Shown here: positions 43,740 through 54,734 of the stretch, piece by piece
How the letters are laid out: each line of letters begins with the position of its first letter
How positions within the stretch are numbered: position 1 is the stretch's first letter
Assembly (NCBI GenBank): GCA_964017185.1
Contig: OZ024872.1
Span: 42,600,188-42,664,187 of the forward strand
Direction of reading: 5' to 3'
Length of the DNA stretch: 64,000 bases
Source: Rugalucina vietnamica
Taxonomy: Eukaryota; Mollusca; Bivalvia; Lucinida; Lucinidae
The notes under the pieces: generated by a model
Databases searched by the model: none
Told to the model about the DNA's origin: nothing
Seen by the model: the letters and a program-made list of their open reading frames with translations, nothing else
Translations under genes and position numbers: made by a program

Positions 43740-45160
43740 CAAATCACTGAACCATGAAAGTTAACTATAACTACCTAAGATTTAGAGGTCTCACTCACAT
43801 TGTGAAAGAAGTGTGTTCATATACCAACTGAGTGCCAAGACACAAGGCAAAATCACTGAAGCTTGAAATAAGGTCACACTGACCTATAAGTATTTCAGGG
43901 TCAAAGGTCTAGTGATACTTATTCATAATGTGAAAGAAATATGATCATATACCCATTCAGTGTTGAGATATAAAGCAAAATCACTAGACCATGAAATTAG
44001 GTCATAGTGACCTATAAGTATGTTTGGGTTAAAGGTCTGGTCATACTCATTCATAATCAGAAAGAAGTATGAAAAAATACCAACTGAGTGTCGAGATATA
44101 AGGCAAAATCACTGGACCATGAAATTAGGTCACAGTGACCCAGGAATACTTTACGGTCAAAGGTCTTGTCATACTCATACATATCGTGAAAGAAGTATGT
44201 CCATATACCAATTGAGTGCCGAGATATAAAGGAAAATCACTGAACCATGAAATTAGGTCATATTGACCTAGGACTACTTTAGGGTCAAAGGTCTTGTCAT
44301 ACGCAAACATAGTGTGAAAGAAGTTTGGTCATAAACCACTTGAGTGTTGAGATATAAGGCAAAGTCACTGAACCGTGAAATTAGGTCACAGTGACCTATA
44401 AGTATACTGGGGTCAAAAGTCTGGTCATACTCACTCATAATCTGAAAAAAGTATGAAAATATACTAATTGAGTGTCAAGATATAAAGTAAAATCACTGAA
44501 CCATGAAATTAGGTCACAGTGATCTAGGACTACTTCAGGGTCAAAGGTCTTGTCATATGCAAACATACTTAGAAAGGAGTTTGTTCATAAACCATTTGAG
44601 TACCGAGATATAAGGCAAAATCACTGAACCGTGAAATTAGGTCACAGTGACCTATAAGTATATTGGGGTCAAAGGTCTGGTCATACTCACTCATAATCTG
44701 AAAAAAGTATGAAAATATACTAATTGAGTGTCAAGATATAAGGTAAAATCACTGAACCGTGAAATTAGGTCACAGTGATCTAGGACTACTTCAGGGTCAA
44801 AGGTCTTGTCATATGCAAACATACTTAGAAAGGAGTTTGTTCATAAACCATTTGAGTACCGAGATATAAGGCAAAATCACTGAACCGTGAAATTAGGTCA
44901 CAGTGACCTATAAGTATATTGGGGTCAAAGGTCTGGTCATACTCACTCATAATCTGAAAAAAAGTATGAAAATATACTAATTGAATGTTAAAATATAAGG
45001 CAAAATCACTGAACCGTGAAATTAGGTCACAGTGACCTATAAGTATATTGGGGTCAAAGGCCTGGTCGTACTCACTCATAATGTGAAAGAAGTAAGACCA
45101 TAATATACTAATTGAGTGTCAAGATATAAGGCTAAATCACTGAACCATGGAAAGTAGGTC
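43740..45160 (+). repeat. 128-bp satellite, about 11 units, with nuclear-receptor-like palindromes
   Basis: The landmark 'gaaattaggtca' recurs near 43992, 44120, 44247, 44376, 44504, 44632, 44760, 44888 and 45018, with diverged units before and after. At least four units contain a perfect AGGTCACAGTGACCT. Most also carry 'gggtcaaaggtct'. From 44376 the units alternate between two types. Confidence 0.88.
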
Positions 45161-45269
45161 AACCGACCCTTACCGTAATGACACACAAGTCAGTGTCACA
45201 AAGTCAAAAGATGAATGACCAACCATCTTCCTAAGTTGTTTCTATTAAGAAATAAAAAGAAAAAAAAAT

Positions 45270-45955
45270 CGGGGAGTTCTAGATTTTGACCTCTAGCCCC
45301 TCCCCCCTGACTCCGACCCAGAAGTTCTATGTCATGGAACCTAAAGTGTATGAAGTATGAATGCTTTATGATAAGTTGTTGTCAAGATATGGACTCCTTG
45401 TAAAAGTTACACAGCAGTACATCTATTTTTTACAGTGTTCTAGTTTTTAACCTCCAGCCCCACCCCCCAGGCATGGACCCAGAGATCCGATGCCATGAAA
45501 TGAAACTCAACCCTACAGGGTACCTATGGTCCGAGTATGAAAGCCCTCTGATAAAAAGTTTTCAAGATATAGACTTCTAGAATACTGTATCACAGAAAAG
45601 CCATTATTATTAATGGTGTTCTAGATTTTAACCTCTAGCCCCACCCCCTGGCATGGACCCAGGGATCTGATGCCATGGAATGAAAGCCGACCCTACAGGG
45701 TGTCAATGGCCCAAGTATCAATGCTTTCTGATGAGTGGTTGTCAAGATATGGACTTCTAGAAAACTTTAACACAAGAATTGCCATTTTTGAAGGAGTTCT
45801 AGATTTTAACCTCCAGCCCCACCCCCTGGCCTGGACCCAGGGGCCCGATGCCATGGAATGAAAGCTAACCCTACAGGGTATCTATGGTCCAAGTATGAAT
45901 GCTTTCTGATGAGTGGTTGTCAAGATATGGACTTCTAGAAAACTTTAACGCAAGT
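45270..45955 (+). repeat. 178-bp satellite, four units
   Basis: 'gttctag.ttttaacctc.ag' recurs near 45275, 45437, 45619 and 45797. Each unit has 'ccccaccccc..gcatgg' and 'gtcaagatat.gacttcta'. The short ORFs at 45670-46087 are repeat by-products. Confidence 0.85.
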
Positions 45956-46050
45956 GTGACGCGCACGGGAACGCGCACGGGAACGGGAACGTGGACGACC
46001 GGGGTGACTGCAATAGCTCTATGCACTTCGTGCAGTCGAGCTAAAAACAA

Positions 46051-46556
46051 CTTTAAGAAGTTTGCAACAGAGATAACAACACTGTGAAAACTTTAGATCT
46101 AATTATTTTAAGGCTTAGGCGTTTTTATCGCGAATACCTATTCTTATAAAATGTTTTCTGGTTTGTTTGAAGGTGTTAAGCAAATTGATATAAAACTTAT
46201 TGCTTAATGATTCCAACCCAAACAATTTTACATTTTGGATATTCTATATTGTTAACAGACACATATTTAGTGACCCTGATTAATTTTTTCGTTAGGAAGA
46301 TGTACACTCATTTATGCCCAAGTTCTCTTCTAAAATTTTATGCGATAAATATGAAGAATTCTAGATTAAGCCAATCAGAGCATGCATTTTTTTACAGTTC
46401 TTGTCAATTGCACATTTTACGATTGAGGTCCTTTCATAATACTGCCTCTCATTGACATTAAAATAACACATTATTGCGATAACCCATTGCGTTGTGTCAT
46501 AGCTGTGGTACGCGGGATACAAATGTGACGTTAAAATCATCGTGCCAATAGTCTGT
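46051..46556 (+). repeat. Dispersed repeat, right flank of the 2.4-kb element
   Basis: Continues the family of 33955-34146. 46224 ('caattttacattttgg') is the unbroken site corresponding to the 34147-40203 nested insertion. Nothing coding. Confidence 0.65.
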
Positions 46557-47025
46557 TTCCTTGCGGACAGAGACCAGTAATTGTAAAGTTGCATGTGATT
46601 GGCCCGAAGTGTGGGCAGATCTGTCGCGGTAAATTTAAGAAGAGTAACGCTAACTACGACTGGTCATAAATGCGTATCTATCAACCGTCTTTTGTCACAT
46701 GATAGTATAACCTTTCTTGAACTTTTCGCTATATTGTGTGATTTTTGTCATACAATGGCCAAATTGCGGATGTAGTGATTTTTAAATAATCAATTTTTCA
46801 TTGTTGAGCGATTTTGGGGTGTCCCTAAACAGCGAAAAATATCGCCCTAAAATGCTGGCTAACACCCTATTTTTGCTGCACCTGTACATGGCCTGGGGCG
46901 TTCTATCGTCTGCTGAATGTGTTGGAGTCCACTACAAGTCGTGACGCATATGAATGAGTCTTGTTTTGGGGCAAATTACAATGGGAGTCTATGGGAACGA
47001 TAATTATAGGTATCTGCCCTAAAGA
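46557..47025 (+). repeat. Direct duplicate, copy 1
   Basis: About 465 bp matching 47862-48327 ('attggcccgaagtgtg', 'atcaaccgtcttttgtcaca', 'ggcctggggcgttctatcg'). Confidence 0.8.
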
Positions 47026-47861
47026 GAATATCATCTTCAGGTGTGCTCCCTGTTCGACACTGGAATGAAACTGCGTTTGCAGGAACCGGTACCCTCTTCG
47101 TATCTCTCCATGATTTCACATCTGAAGCCCAAGGCGGAACAGACCGTAACTGGCCGTCCTAGAATTGTAAAACAGAAAAAGTCAAATAAAACAGACAGAA
47201 AAACAAACACCATAAAGATAAATCACGACAGAACAGCCTTGGAACGGTCATTTAAGAAATTACTTGAGTGCTTAAACCAAATTTACTGGACCAAGCCTCA
47301 CCTTTTGCCTCAGTAGGGGTTCTTAACACTCTTGGAAGTCAACAATAATGTATAATGTAAACATTAATAATTTTCATATTTTTTTACGTTTTCTGACGGA
47401 ATAAACTTAAATCACCATGAAAGTGCACCACAATGTTAAAATGAAAAGAATAGTATATAGAACAGACAATTTGAAGGTCAATGCCACAGTTTTACCCATT
47501 ATTTTGTCAAAATAGGTAATTTTGGTGCAAAAATCTAATTTTAATGGTAAAATTATGATTATCATAAAGGTCAAAAGGTCAAAGGTCAAGGTCATTGAAT
47601 TGCCTTATTTAACCTTTCTTGTAATAGTCCTTAACAATTAAATACCAGAATTGGTGGTGCGCCAATGTTTTGAGTTTTATTCAGTGGCTGTATCTTTACC
47701 ATGTACAGAGGCAAGCTTGTCTTTTTTGGACTTTGAATAGCTCAAAGACTATAGTACATTTAATCAAGCATCAAACAGCATCGTTGCCATTGTAAGAGCT
47801 CTCGTCATTGTATAATTGCAATATCTCGTCAAAATAAATGAAATAATGGGTTTCTTTAGGA
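47026..47861. other. Spacer between direct duplicates with a PLE-tail-like piece
   Basis: 47160-47330 resembles the PLE tail ('gccttggaacg.tca', 'cttaaacc..tttac'), weakly. The ORF 47041-47316 starts at GTG and is probably not a gene. 47570-47600 has 'aaggtcaaaggtcaaggtca' steps. Confidence 0.45.
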
Positions 47862-48327
47862 CAGAAACCAGTAATTGCATGTGATTGGCCCGAAGTGTGC
47901 GCAGATATGCCGCGGTAAATTTAAGCCATGATGTACCGCTACCTACGATTAGTCATAAATGCGTATCCATCTATCAACCGTCTTTTGTCACATGATAGTA
48001 TAACCTTTCTAGAATATTTTGCTATATTGTGTGATTTAATCAACTGCTGTTTTGTCATACAATGGCCATTGCGGATGTAGTGGTTTTTGAATAATCAATT
48101 TTTCATTGCTGAGCGATTTTAGGGTGTCCCTAAACAGGGAAAAATACCGTCCTAAAATGCTGGCTAACATCCTATTTTTTGCTGCACCTGTACACGGCCT
48201 GGGGCGTTCTATCGTCTGCTGAATGTGTTGGGGTCCACTATAAGTCGTGACGCATATGAATGAGTCTTGTTTTGGGACAAATTACAATGGGAATCTATGG
48301 GAACAATAATTATAGGTCTCTGCCCTT
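47862..48327 (+). repeat. Direct duplicate, copy 2
   Basis: Second copy of 46557-47025, with small indels. Confidence 0.8.
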
Positions 48328-48376
48328 GCATTAGTGGACATTTTCATTTTTATACTGGCAACTTCAAATACATTGC

Positions 48377-48610
48377 GGGCGGCCCGATGGCCGAGCGGTT
48401 AAGAGCGCTGTTTCTTAATCACTCGATCATTTCACCGCTGTGTCTGGTGTGGGTTCGAGCTCCACTCTGGCCACATGTGAGACAAACCAAGTTCTGCTTG
48501 CGGGTGTGTCAGGTGGTTTTTCTCGGGGTTCTCCCGTTTTCGCCCCACCTACTGATTGGCCCTTCTCATATGAGCTGAAATAATCTTGACAGGGACGTAA
48601 AACTAAATAA
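48377..48610 (+). mobile_element. tRNA-derived SINE with perfect 11-bp target duplication
   Basis: The head resembles a leucine/serine-type tRNA ('gatggccgagcggttaag' A box, 'gggttcgagctcc' B box about 60 bases on). A body containing 'cttgacagggacgtaaaact' and an A-rich end follow. AAATACATTGC flanks it at 48366-48376 and 48611-48621. The duplication shows target-primed insertion and fixes both ends. Confidence 0.88.
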
Positions 48611-48621
48611 AAATACATTGC

Positions 48622-48970
48622 TTAATGTATCGGCGCAGTGATATGATATGTTTTGACACGCAATGCATCCAGGATGAAAACAAGTTCTACAATTCTGGCA
48701 AACTTACCCCATTCGAAAGACAACAAACATAAATATCTGAACCAGTTTTTATTTATTAAAACAGAATAACACGGTATATGTGTTGGAACCGCTGTTTCAG
48801 ATGGTAAAATACCCTCTAAATCATCACAGAAAACAATTTATAATCCATGCATTGTTGATTGTCACCTCCCCGTGACCAACTGTGTCCCGTTTACCTGTTA
48901 AGTTAACGCAACATGGAACCAAAGTAACCTTTGCCACGACGTTTACATAATAAGAGGATAAATAGAGGAT
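48622..48970. other. Unannotated stretch
   Basis: No gene or recognised repeat seen. Confidence 0.4.
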
Positions 48971-48971
48971 A

Positions 48972-49124
48972 TTTGCTTTTTTTAGGTGAATACCAAATAT
49001 ATTTCATCTCGTGAGTTGAAAACATACCAAATATATTTCATCGAGTGAGTTGAAAACATCAGAATCTTCACGGTTTTCAACTCACGAGATGAAATATATT
49101 TGGTATTCACCGAAAAAAAAGCAA
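48972..49124. repeat. Perfect hairpin, arms about 45 bp
   Basis: 'ggtgaataccaaatatattt' continuing through 'catctcgtgagttgaaaac' (48986-49023) is repeated inverted at 49072-49111. The loop contains a third, direct partial copy. The 121-aa minus ORF across it is an artefact of the symmetry. Confidence 0.85.
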
Positions 49125-50145
49125 ATTTTCTTTTTATTTTATACAATACACAGGCATTATTTTCCAATTCACAAGGCAGGCGGTGAAAATGCAAAAACCA
49201 AACATTTTTGAAAACACAAATAATTTTGGTACCACATTGTTCCTTACGTTCTAAGAAAATGAATACCCACACTTTATGTTTTCGTTCATAAATAACGGAG
49301 TTATAGGCATTTGAATTTCCGAAGTGAGACACATTTAATGACGTCAAGTAAATGGAAACGTCAGAAGTAATTCAAAATCTACAGTGAAGATATAGGCTGA
49401 TATCAGTCACCAGTGACTTTTGATATCAGTGAGATTTGATATCAGTGAAATTTCATATCAATGAAAATAGCAATTTTATCAAGTTTTGATATACAATGGT
49501 TTTCACTGTAAAGTAGAAAATAAAACATTCTTTTCTGCCAAACCGAAGGGAAATAATGCGTTGCAGCCCGAACCGCGTAGCGGTGTGGCCTGCAACACAT
49601 TATTGGCCGAGGGCTTGGCAAACGTTAATGTACATGGAAAAGCATGTTATATCGTCATTGTTATATACCTTTCCTTCAGCACACGCATAATTTATTTATT
49701 TATTTATTTAAAAACAAAATTCAAATAAAACTTTAACATGGTAGATCAAACTCACCAACAGACCAAATAAGCGTATTTCTCCGTAAAACGAGCTATGAAC
49801 ATTCCATTATATCATTAAAACGCTCCTCTGGCTACATGAAGAGGTAAAAAACAACCTTTCGTTTTCGCAATTTCTTGACTTTTTTCAATTTCGTCCATAT
49901 GCTGATACAGTAGAGCAAGAATGATTATAATTGGTCAGAATTTTATATCCTTTGTGAAAAAGAAGCAATTTTCAAATGCAGACAATGTCTTGAAATTGCG
50001 CATAATGACATTCACACAGTGGCACGTTAAATTTGGATGTTATATACATCTGAAAATGTACACTCATCTGTCAAGTTAAATTTAGATGAAATGAACACAT
50101 GCCAGTGCCCATAACATGAAAACATGTATTTGTCATAATATCTGG
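49125..50145. other. Unannotated stretch with 'gatatcagtga' repeats
   Basis: Short repeats of 'gatatcagtga..tttgatatc' occur at 49393-49470, and (TTTA)n is near 49690. No gene is supported. Confidence 0.45.
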
Positions 50146-50280
50146 GCAATAACACCATTATTGCCCTGCTATGATGTCACCTTAGAGCATAAACACCATT
50201 AATGCCCTGCTTTGATGTCATCCCAGGGCATTAACACCATTATTGCCCTACTATGACGTCATCTCAGGGAATTGATGCCC
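50146..50280 (+). repeat. Three-copy tandem repeat of about 43 bp
   Basis: 'taacaccattattgccctgc' followed by 'tatgatgtca' recurs three times with small changes. Confidence 0.75.
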
Positions 50281-50318
50281 CAAGAAGCTTAAACAGCAGG
50301 TTCAGTGTTGTCCGTTAT

Positions 50319-51912
50319 GCTGGCGTCAGACCTAGCCGATTTTGACACACGATGGCCACACGAATATGAAATTTTGAATTTCGCGCGATTTTCGTCACGA
50401 ATTTGGTAAAAAGTCAATGTTGAGCCGAAGCATGTACGAAGCCTAACGATGGACACACGATTATACCCGATGCAGTCACGAACGATACACGAAGTGGTAG
50501 TTTTGCATACGATGTTGATGCGAATGGCATGCGAAGGCTTGACGATGTGAAGCCACCATGAGGTGTAAAATGTATTCCCGAAAAAGTCCCGAAGGCATAA
50601 CGACACTACCCGATTGTTATGTAAAAATAAAATAATGAGACTAGTGATGTTGAGAAAACATCTGCTTTGTCAGTTTCTTTCTTTACAAACTAAAATTGGA
50701 AATGCCTCCGAAACTAGGAAGAGGGCGTGGGAAGACGATTGCGCCTGTCAGCTCCTCTCCGAAACTTCCCTCCAATGTTCCACTCCAATACCCCAGTCCA
50801 TGACTCCACTCAAAAACTCCAATCCATAAAATACACAGTGTCTATACTGTAGGCGGGAGAATGAACGAGACCCAATTTCATCCGCGTGCAAACATGGTCT
50901 CTTTTGAGAAGGTATTTCATTTGTATGATTTCGTTGTTGACGTCCACGGTAAAAATTACTACCATGACTGTAATTGTCAGTTACTTTACAACACTGTTCA
51001 AATTTCTCGGTGGCAGTTTGGTTGTATTTCAATCTATCTTTCGCATGAAATTGACACAAAACTGTTTTTGAGTTTATAGTAGATGTAGATAAAAGACTCG
51101 TTTGTCGAAAACTGCAGTGGGTACTGCTCTACTAGAAAGAAAACAGAGTGCTGCTTGAAAGACAACGTAATAATAATCCAACCAAATACTTGTAAGAGAT
51201 GATGTTGCTCCTGCAAGATTCCAGTTGCGTTTAAAGAAGCAGTGCTGCTGTCTTCTTCTTCCTGTTTGTCTTGTCTTCGTTTTGTCAGAATAGAATCAAC
51301 AGTTCTGTACTGAACTTAAGATTTTCTTAGAAAAAGGCCGAGTGTGTGGATGCTGATTTTTGTATGTCCACGTTACCTTGGGATATATTGGAAACGCAGA
51401 AAAAGCAGTTTGGGTTAATATCGTGTTTCCATCGGGATGCCATCGTGTTCTAATTTTTGTTAGATACGATGCTTATACGATGGCGTTGCGAGGGCTATAC
51501 GATGTCGCGTTGCCTTCGTAACATAATCGGGCAGCATCGCGTCTCCATCGTATTGCCTTCGTGTAGCAAAACTTAGCCGATGGTGCCGATGACCACACGA
51601 CAGAAGTACGATGTAGTCCCGATGTCATATGATGGCCTCACGATGGCTTTGCGAAGGCCAAGATGCAGTCGCGAATTCAACACGAAATTGAACCATCGCG
51701 TGTCCTTCCTGTATTTTTTGGCATGTCAAAGATTTTGGTGCCGCTCGTGATGGTTATGCCGATGGCTCAGTAAAAAAAATCTCCCGATGTACATACGATG
51801 GGTAACGATGCACTCACGAATGGCCCGATGTCTTCATGATCCCCGCCGAAATTGAAACTTTTCATAATCGTGTGTCCATCGCGTGTTAAAATCGGCTAGG
51901 TATGACGCCTGC
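50319..51912. mobile_element. 1.6-kb TIR element with TTA flanks and 'CGATG' subrepeats
   Basis: Termini 'TGCTGGCGTCAGACCTAGCC' and inverted 'GGCTAGGTATGACGCCTGCA', extended by 'GATTTTRACACRCGATGG'. TTA lies immediately outside both ends, the duplication expected for PIF/Harbinger-type insertion. Both subterminal regions are packed with 'cgatg..cacga' steps on opposite strands. The middle has only short ORFs (50614-51216), so it is non-autonomous. Confidence 0.78.
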
Positions 51913-51975
51913 ATTACAACACGACAAGTTTCTACTGTAGAGATACATTAGGTATATAACAATGGGTCATTTGTA

Positions 51976-51977
<2 letters not shown>

Positions 51978-52042
<65 letters not shown>

Positions 52043-52045
52043 TAA
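51978..52045 (+). repeat. (AAT)n microsatellite
   Basis: About 22 uninterrupted triplets. Confidence 0.95.
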
Positions 52046-52364
52046 CAACAACAAAAACAACTATGTTTCGTAAGCCCGCCTCCGCATAAGTTCAAATATA
52101 ATTCACCTTGCGTTATAAAGAAACATGTCATTCCGACATAAATTTGATCAATACGACATTATGTGTCTTTTCGCGCTTAAAATGGAAATCGATCAGACAT
52201 TTTTTTATTTGTACAATTGCAAAAATAAGTAAAGCCCTTGCTGAAGTTTTCCCCCATCATGCTGAGAAACTAGACATTTTAAATCACTATAGTAAACAAA
52301 ACAACACACCCGGAGAGAGGAAGTTGCTTGATAATCTAATGCTAGCTTCCATCGAAGATTCACA

Positions 52365-53870
52365 CGGAGACACACTGGTCTGAAGAAACACAGAGGCTGT
52401 GTAACAAACGTATAGCCAACAGATTTTGAACGCATAACCTTCGAAGAAAAATGGCGGATTTGGATAAACACGATCAGGTTTGGGACCGTTATAACATTTA
52501 TTTCATTGTTTTTGCCTCCCGTGTCTCTGTATACACTTATGAGGACTCACTTCGAATAGCGCAGCACGAAAAAATAGACGCCAATCCTATTTGACAGTCC
52601 ATGCAGAACCTCCAGTATTTTAGATTTTTTTTTTCGGTCGTTCTGTTCAGATACAAGATTTTGGCAAGCATTTTATATTTTGCCCCAATAAAATCTGTAT
52701 ATAACCTTATAATCAACTTCTGTTTGCGTCTCAATGGACAGCTTTGGCCCCATGAGATGCAAACAGAAGTTGGTTGTAAAGTTATACAGAAGTTTTGTTG
52801 GGACAAAATATAACATATCATGTCCTTTTCGATCACTTTCTGTAAATTATGGTTCTTTTACAGTCTATCAAATTGCGTTCGCAGCCTATGCGTTGTAAAT
52901 GAATTCGCAGCCAGGTGCGTTATAACGAAAACTCGAGATTTAACTTTTCCTAAGATGTGAAAAAACTTGCCAACTTGAAATTGGTTAATAGCATCCTTAT
53001 ACACAGTTTATTGCCCAGAATGCTCGCCAAAATCTTGTATCTGAACAGATCGACCGGAAAAAATCTAAAATACTCGGCGGCGGTTCTGCATGGACTGTCA
53101 AATAGGATTGGCGTCTATTTTTTCGTGTTGCGCTATCCGAAGTCATTCTTGCTAGCCGAGTCCTCGGAAGTGTATACAGAGATACAAGTAAGCAAAGATC
53201 AGGAAAAGGCGCAATCAGAAAAAGATTCCCACTCCAAAAATCGAGATGGGAAAAAACTAAATTAACAATCAGGTACTTATGCCATGAAAACATATAAGCC
53301 GAATGGACAGCAATTTTCCCAATAGGTGGCCACTCAGTTACCTAAACTTAACTAAAAATATGAAAACATACATAAGGCGCCAACAGCACAAAAAAAAATT
53401 AAACACCAAGACATAAAACGAAAGAACCACCACAGAAGTATCGCCTTGGAACGATCAGTAATATAAATTTACTGGCGGGCTTAAATCGATTTTACAGGTA
53501 CCTAACCTCACCCTCAGCTTCTGCAGTGGTTCATAACATTTAGTTAGTTCTTCGGTCCTCGTGGTGAATCTCTAACTAGTCAATGAATCACCAAGAACAA
53601 ACAGATAAATCATGAAAAACATCCTGATGAATCAAAAACGAGGACTGAATCTGTGATGGAGATTCAACTAACTAACTCCGGAGCAAAAGAAAAACACCAG
53701 TTAGACTCCGGTGGGCAGGTTTCCGCTTTGCCAATAGCAAGAAAACAATGACGGTCCCAAACTTGACCGTGTTTATCCAAATCCGCCAATTTTCTTCGAA
53801 GATATGCGTTCAAAACCTGTTGGTTGTACGTTGGTTACACAACCTCTGCGTTTCTACAGACCAGTGTGGA
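52365..53870. repeat. Large imperfect palindrome
   Basis: 52365-52665 is inverted at 53025-53185 plus 53745-53870 (landmarks 'gacagtccatgcagaacc', 'gaacgcata.cttcgaagaa', 'cacactggtctg'). The centre has a further inverted pair (52680-52735 and 52755-52810). The right arm is split by a PLE tail. Short ORFs here are shadows of the palindrome. Confidence 0.82.
53186..53744 (-). mobile_element. 5'-truncated PLE tail inserted in the palindrome's right arm
   Basis: Matches, in reverse, the tail at 56187-56760 ('aggcgccaacagcac', 'cgccttggaacgatcagta', 'ggtcctcgtggtgaatctc', 'ctccggagcaaaag'). The equivalent place in the left arm (about 52505) lacks it. Confidence 0.78.
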
Positions 53871-54242
53871 GAAGCAGGCATTAAAATCAGGTCGACATTA
53901 TCGTTAAAAGAAAAAAAAATGAAAAGAACAGCTGAAGAATAAGCCTCCGCTAGAAGGGAAAGCGAGGAGTCAACTAATGATGTTAATCATATCCTCTAAA
54001 CAAACGTTGATAAGGGTTTAACTTATTTTGTTCAGTTTATTTGAAAAGAAAAAAAAAACGAGCTTGTTCATGCATAAAGGACTGTTTATAGAATATTAGA
54101 CAAAACTTGGGTATTATATTCATTGGTATTGTACATGTAGTATATGGTTTCCGGGTTTTGACTTTAGGAGAATACGTTCGAATACGTTATCACGGGTACC
54201 AGCTAACAATTTTGTTGGATATCGTGACGCGAAACTTGTAAA
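53871..54242 (+). promoter_or_regulatory. Upstream region of the CXorf38-STAND gene
   Basis: The 370 bases before the start codon are AT-rich and free of recognised repeats. They presumably hold the promoter and 5' untranslated region. I see no convincing TATA box or initiator at a definable place. Confidence 0.3.
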
Positions 54243-54439
54243 ATGGCGCAAGACGTTTACACAAAAGAAAATATAAATTATTTAAAGGTTGTTTTAGGAC
54301 TAAACTATGTTGGAACAACGCTCAAAGCCTATACAATGTCAGGACTGTCTAAGGTTCATCAAAGTATCTACAGACGCCTGGCTCACCACCAGCCCTGCAA
54401 AGACGAGTGCAGTCGACAATATGGTGCCAATTTTGGGAG
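54243..54439 (+). CDS. CXorf38-like HEPN-STAND-ankyrin protein, exon 1
   Basis: ATG 54243 lies in good context (aaaATGG). It encodes 65 residues plus two bases of the next codon: 'MAQDVYTKENINYLKVVLGL', a helix-rich segment and a Cys pair ('CKDEC'). The exon ends at GGAG|GTATGA, a good donor, in phase 2. The matching phase-2 acceptor at 55088 gives an Arg codon across the junction and continues into 'WCVSCHHWK'. The arrangement resembles the N-terminus of the CXorf38 (DUF4559) family, whose cysteine/Trp module begins at the same place. Role in the cell unknown. Confidence 0.75.
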
Positions 54440-54734
54440 GTATGAATCACGTTTAAATTTCAAACCATTTAATCATCATGAAACACAAAAGTGATTAAAT
54501 TTGACACCCACCATCCATCCTTCCGTCCAGCCATTGTTCCTTTTCCGAAGAATCGAAAAGTGCGTTAAAAGAAATGCACTTGAAGTATTGGTGACCCATC
54601 CGTTATTAGCTGGCTGAACTGTTCATGACATAACCTTAGCTGTTGGCCTTGTACAAGTTTGAGTGGGTCGCCTTTGTATGCTTCGAAAACGCCAAGTAAA
54701 CTTTTATTGAGTTCACTCACTCTTCATTGGGCTC

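Larger units (their letters stand above)
43626..46050 (+). mobile_element. 2.4-kb Helentron/pearl-like element with two satellite arrays
   Basis: The left end has a hairpin 'GCTGTCGCAGGACAGC' followed by 'GTGCTCGACT'. The right end has 'TGCACTTCGTGCAGTCGAGC'. These give subterminal inverted 'AGTCGAGC' repeats and a terminal stem-loop. The flanks are contiguous in the paralogous copy at about 33955 ('agagaaaaacaa'), giving precise insertion evidence between A residues. Inside are a 128-bp array and a 178-bp array. No ORF, so mobilisation in trans is implied. Confidence 0.78.

Noticed and set aside
41263-45955. Regular repeats that could be taken for a CRISPR array
   Set aside because: Units of 128-178 bp are repeated along their whole length with no unique spacers, and the DNA is animal.
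47041-47316. 91-aa ORF as a gene
   Set aside because: Starts at GTG, is partly PLE-tail-like and has no motif.
48377-48475. Functional tRNA-Leu/Ser gene
   Set aside because: The cloverleaf is degenerate and followed by a SINE body with target duplications.
48982-49347. 121-aa minus-strand ORF
   Set aside because: Half of it is the hairpin read through. No motif.
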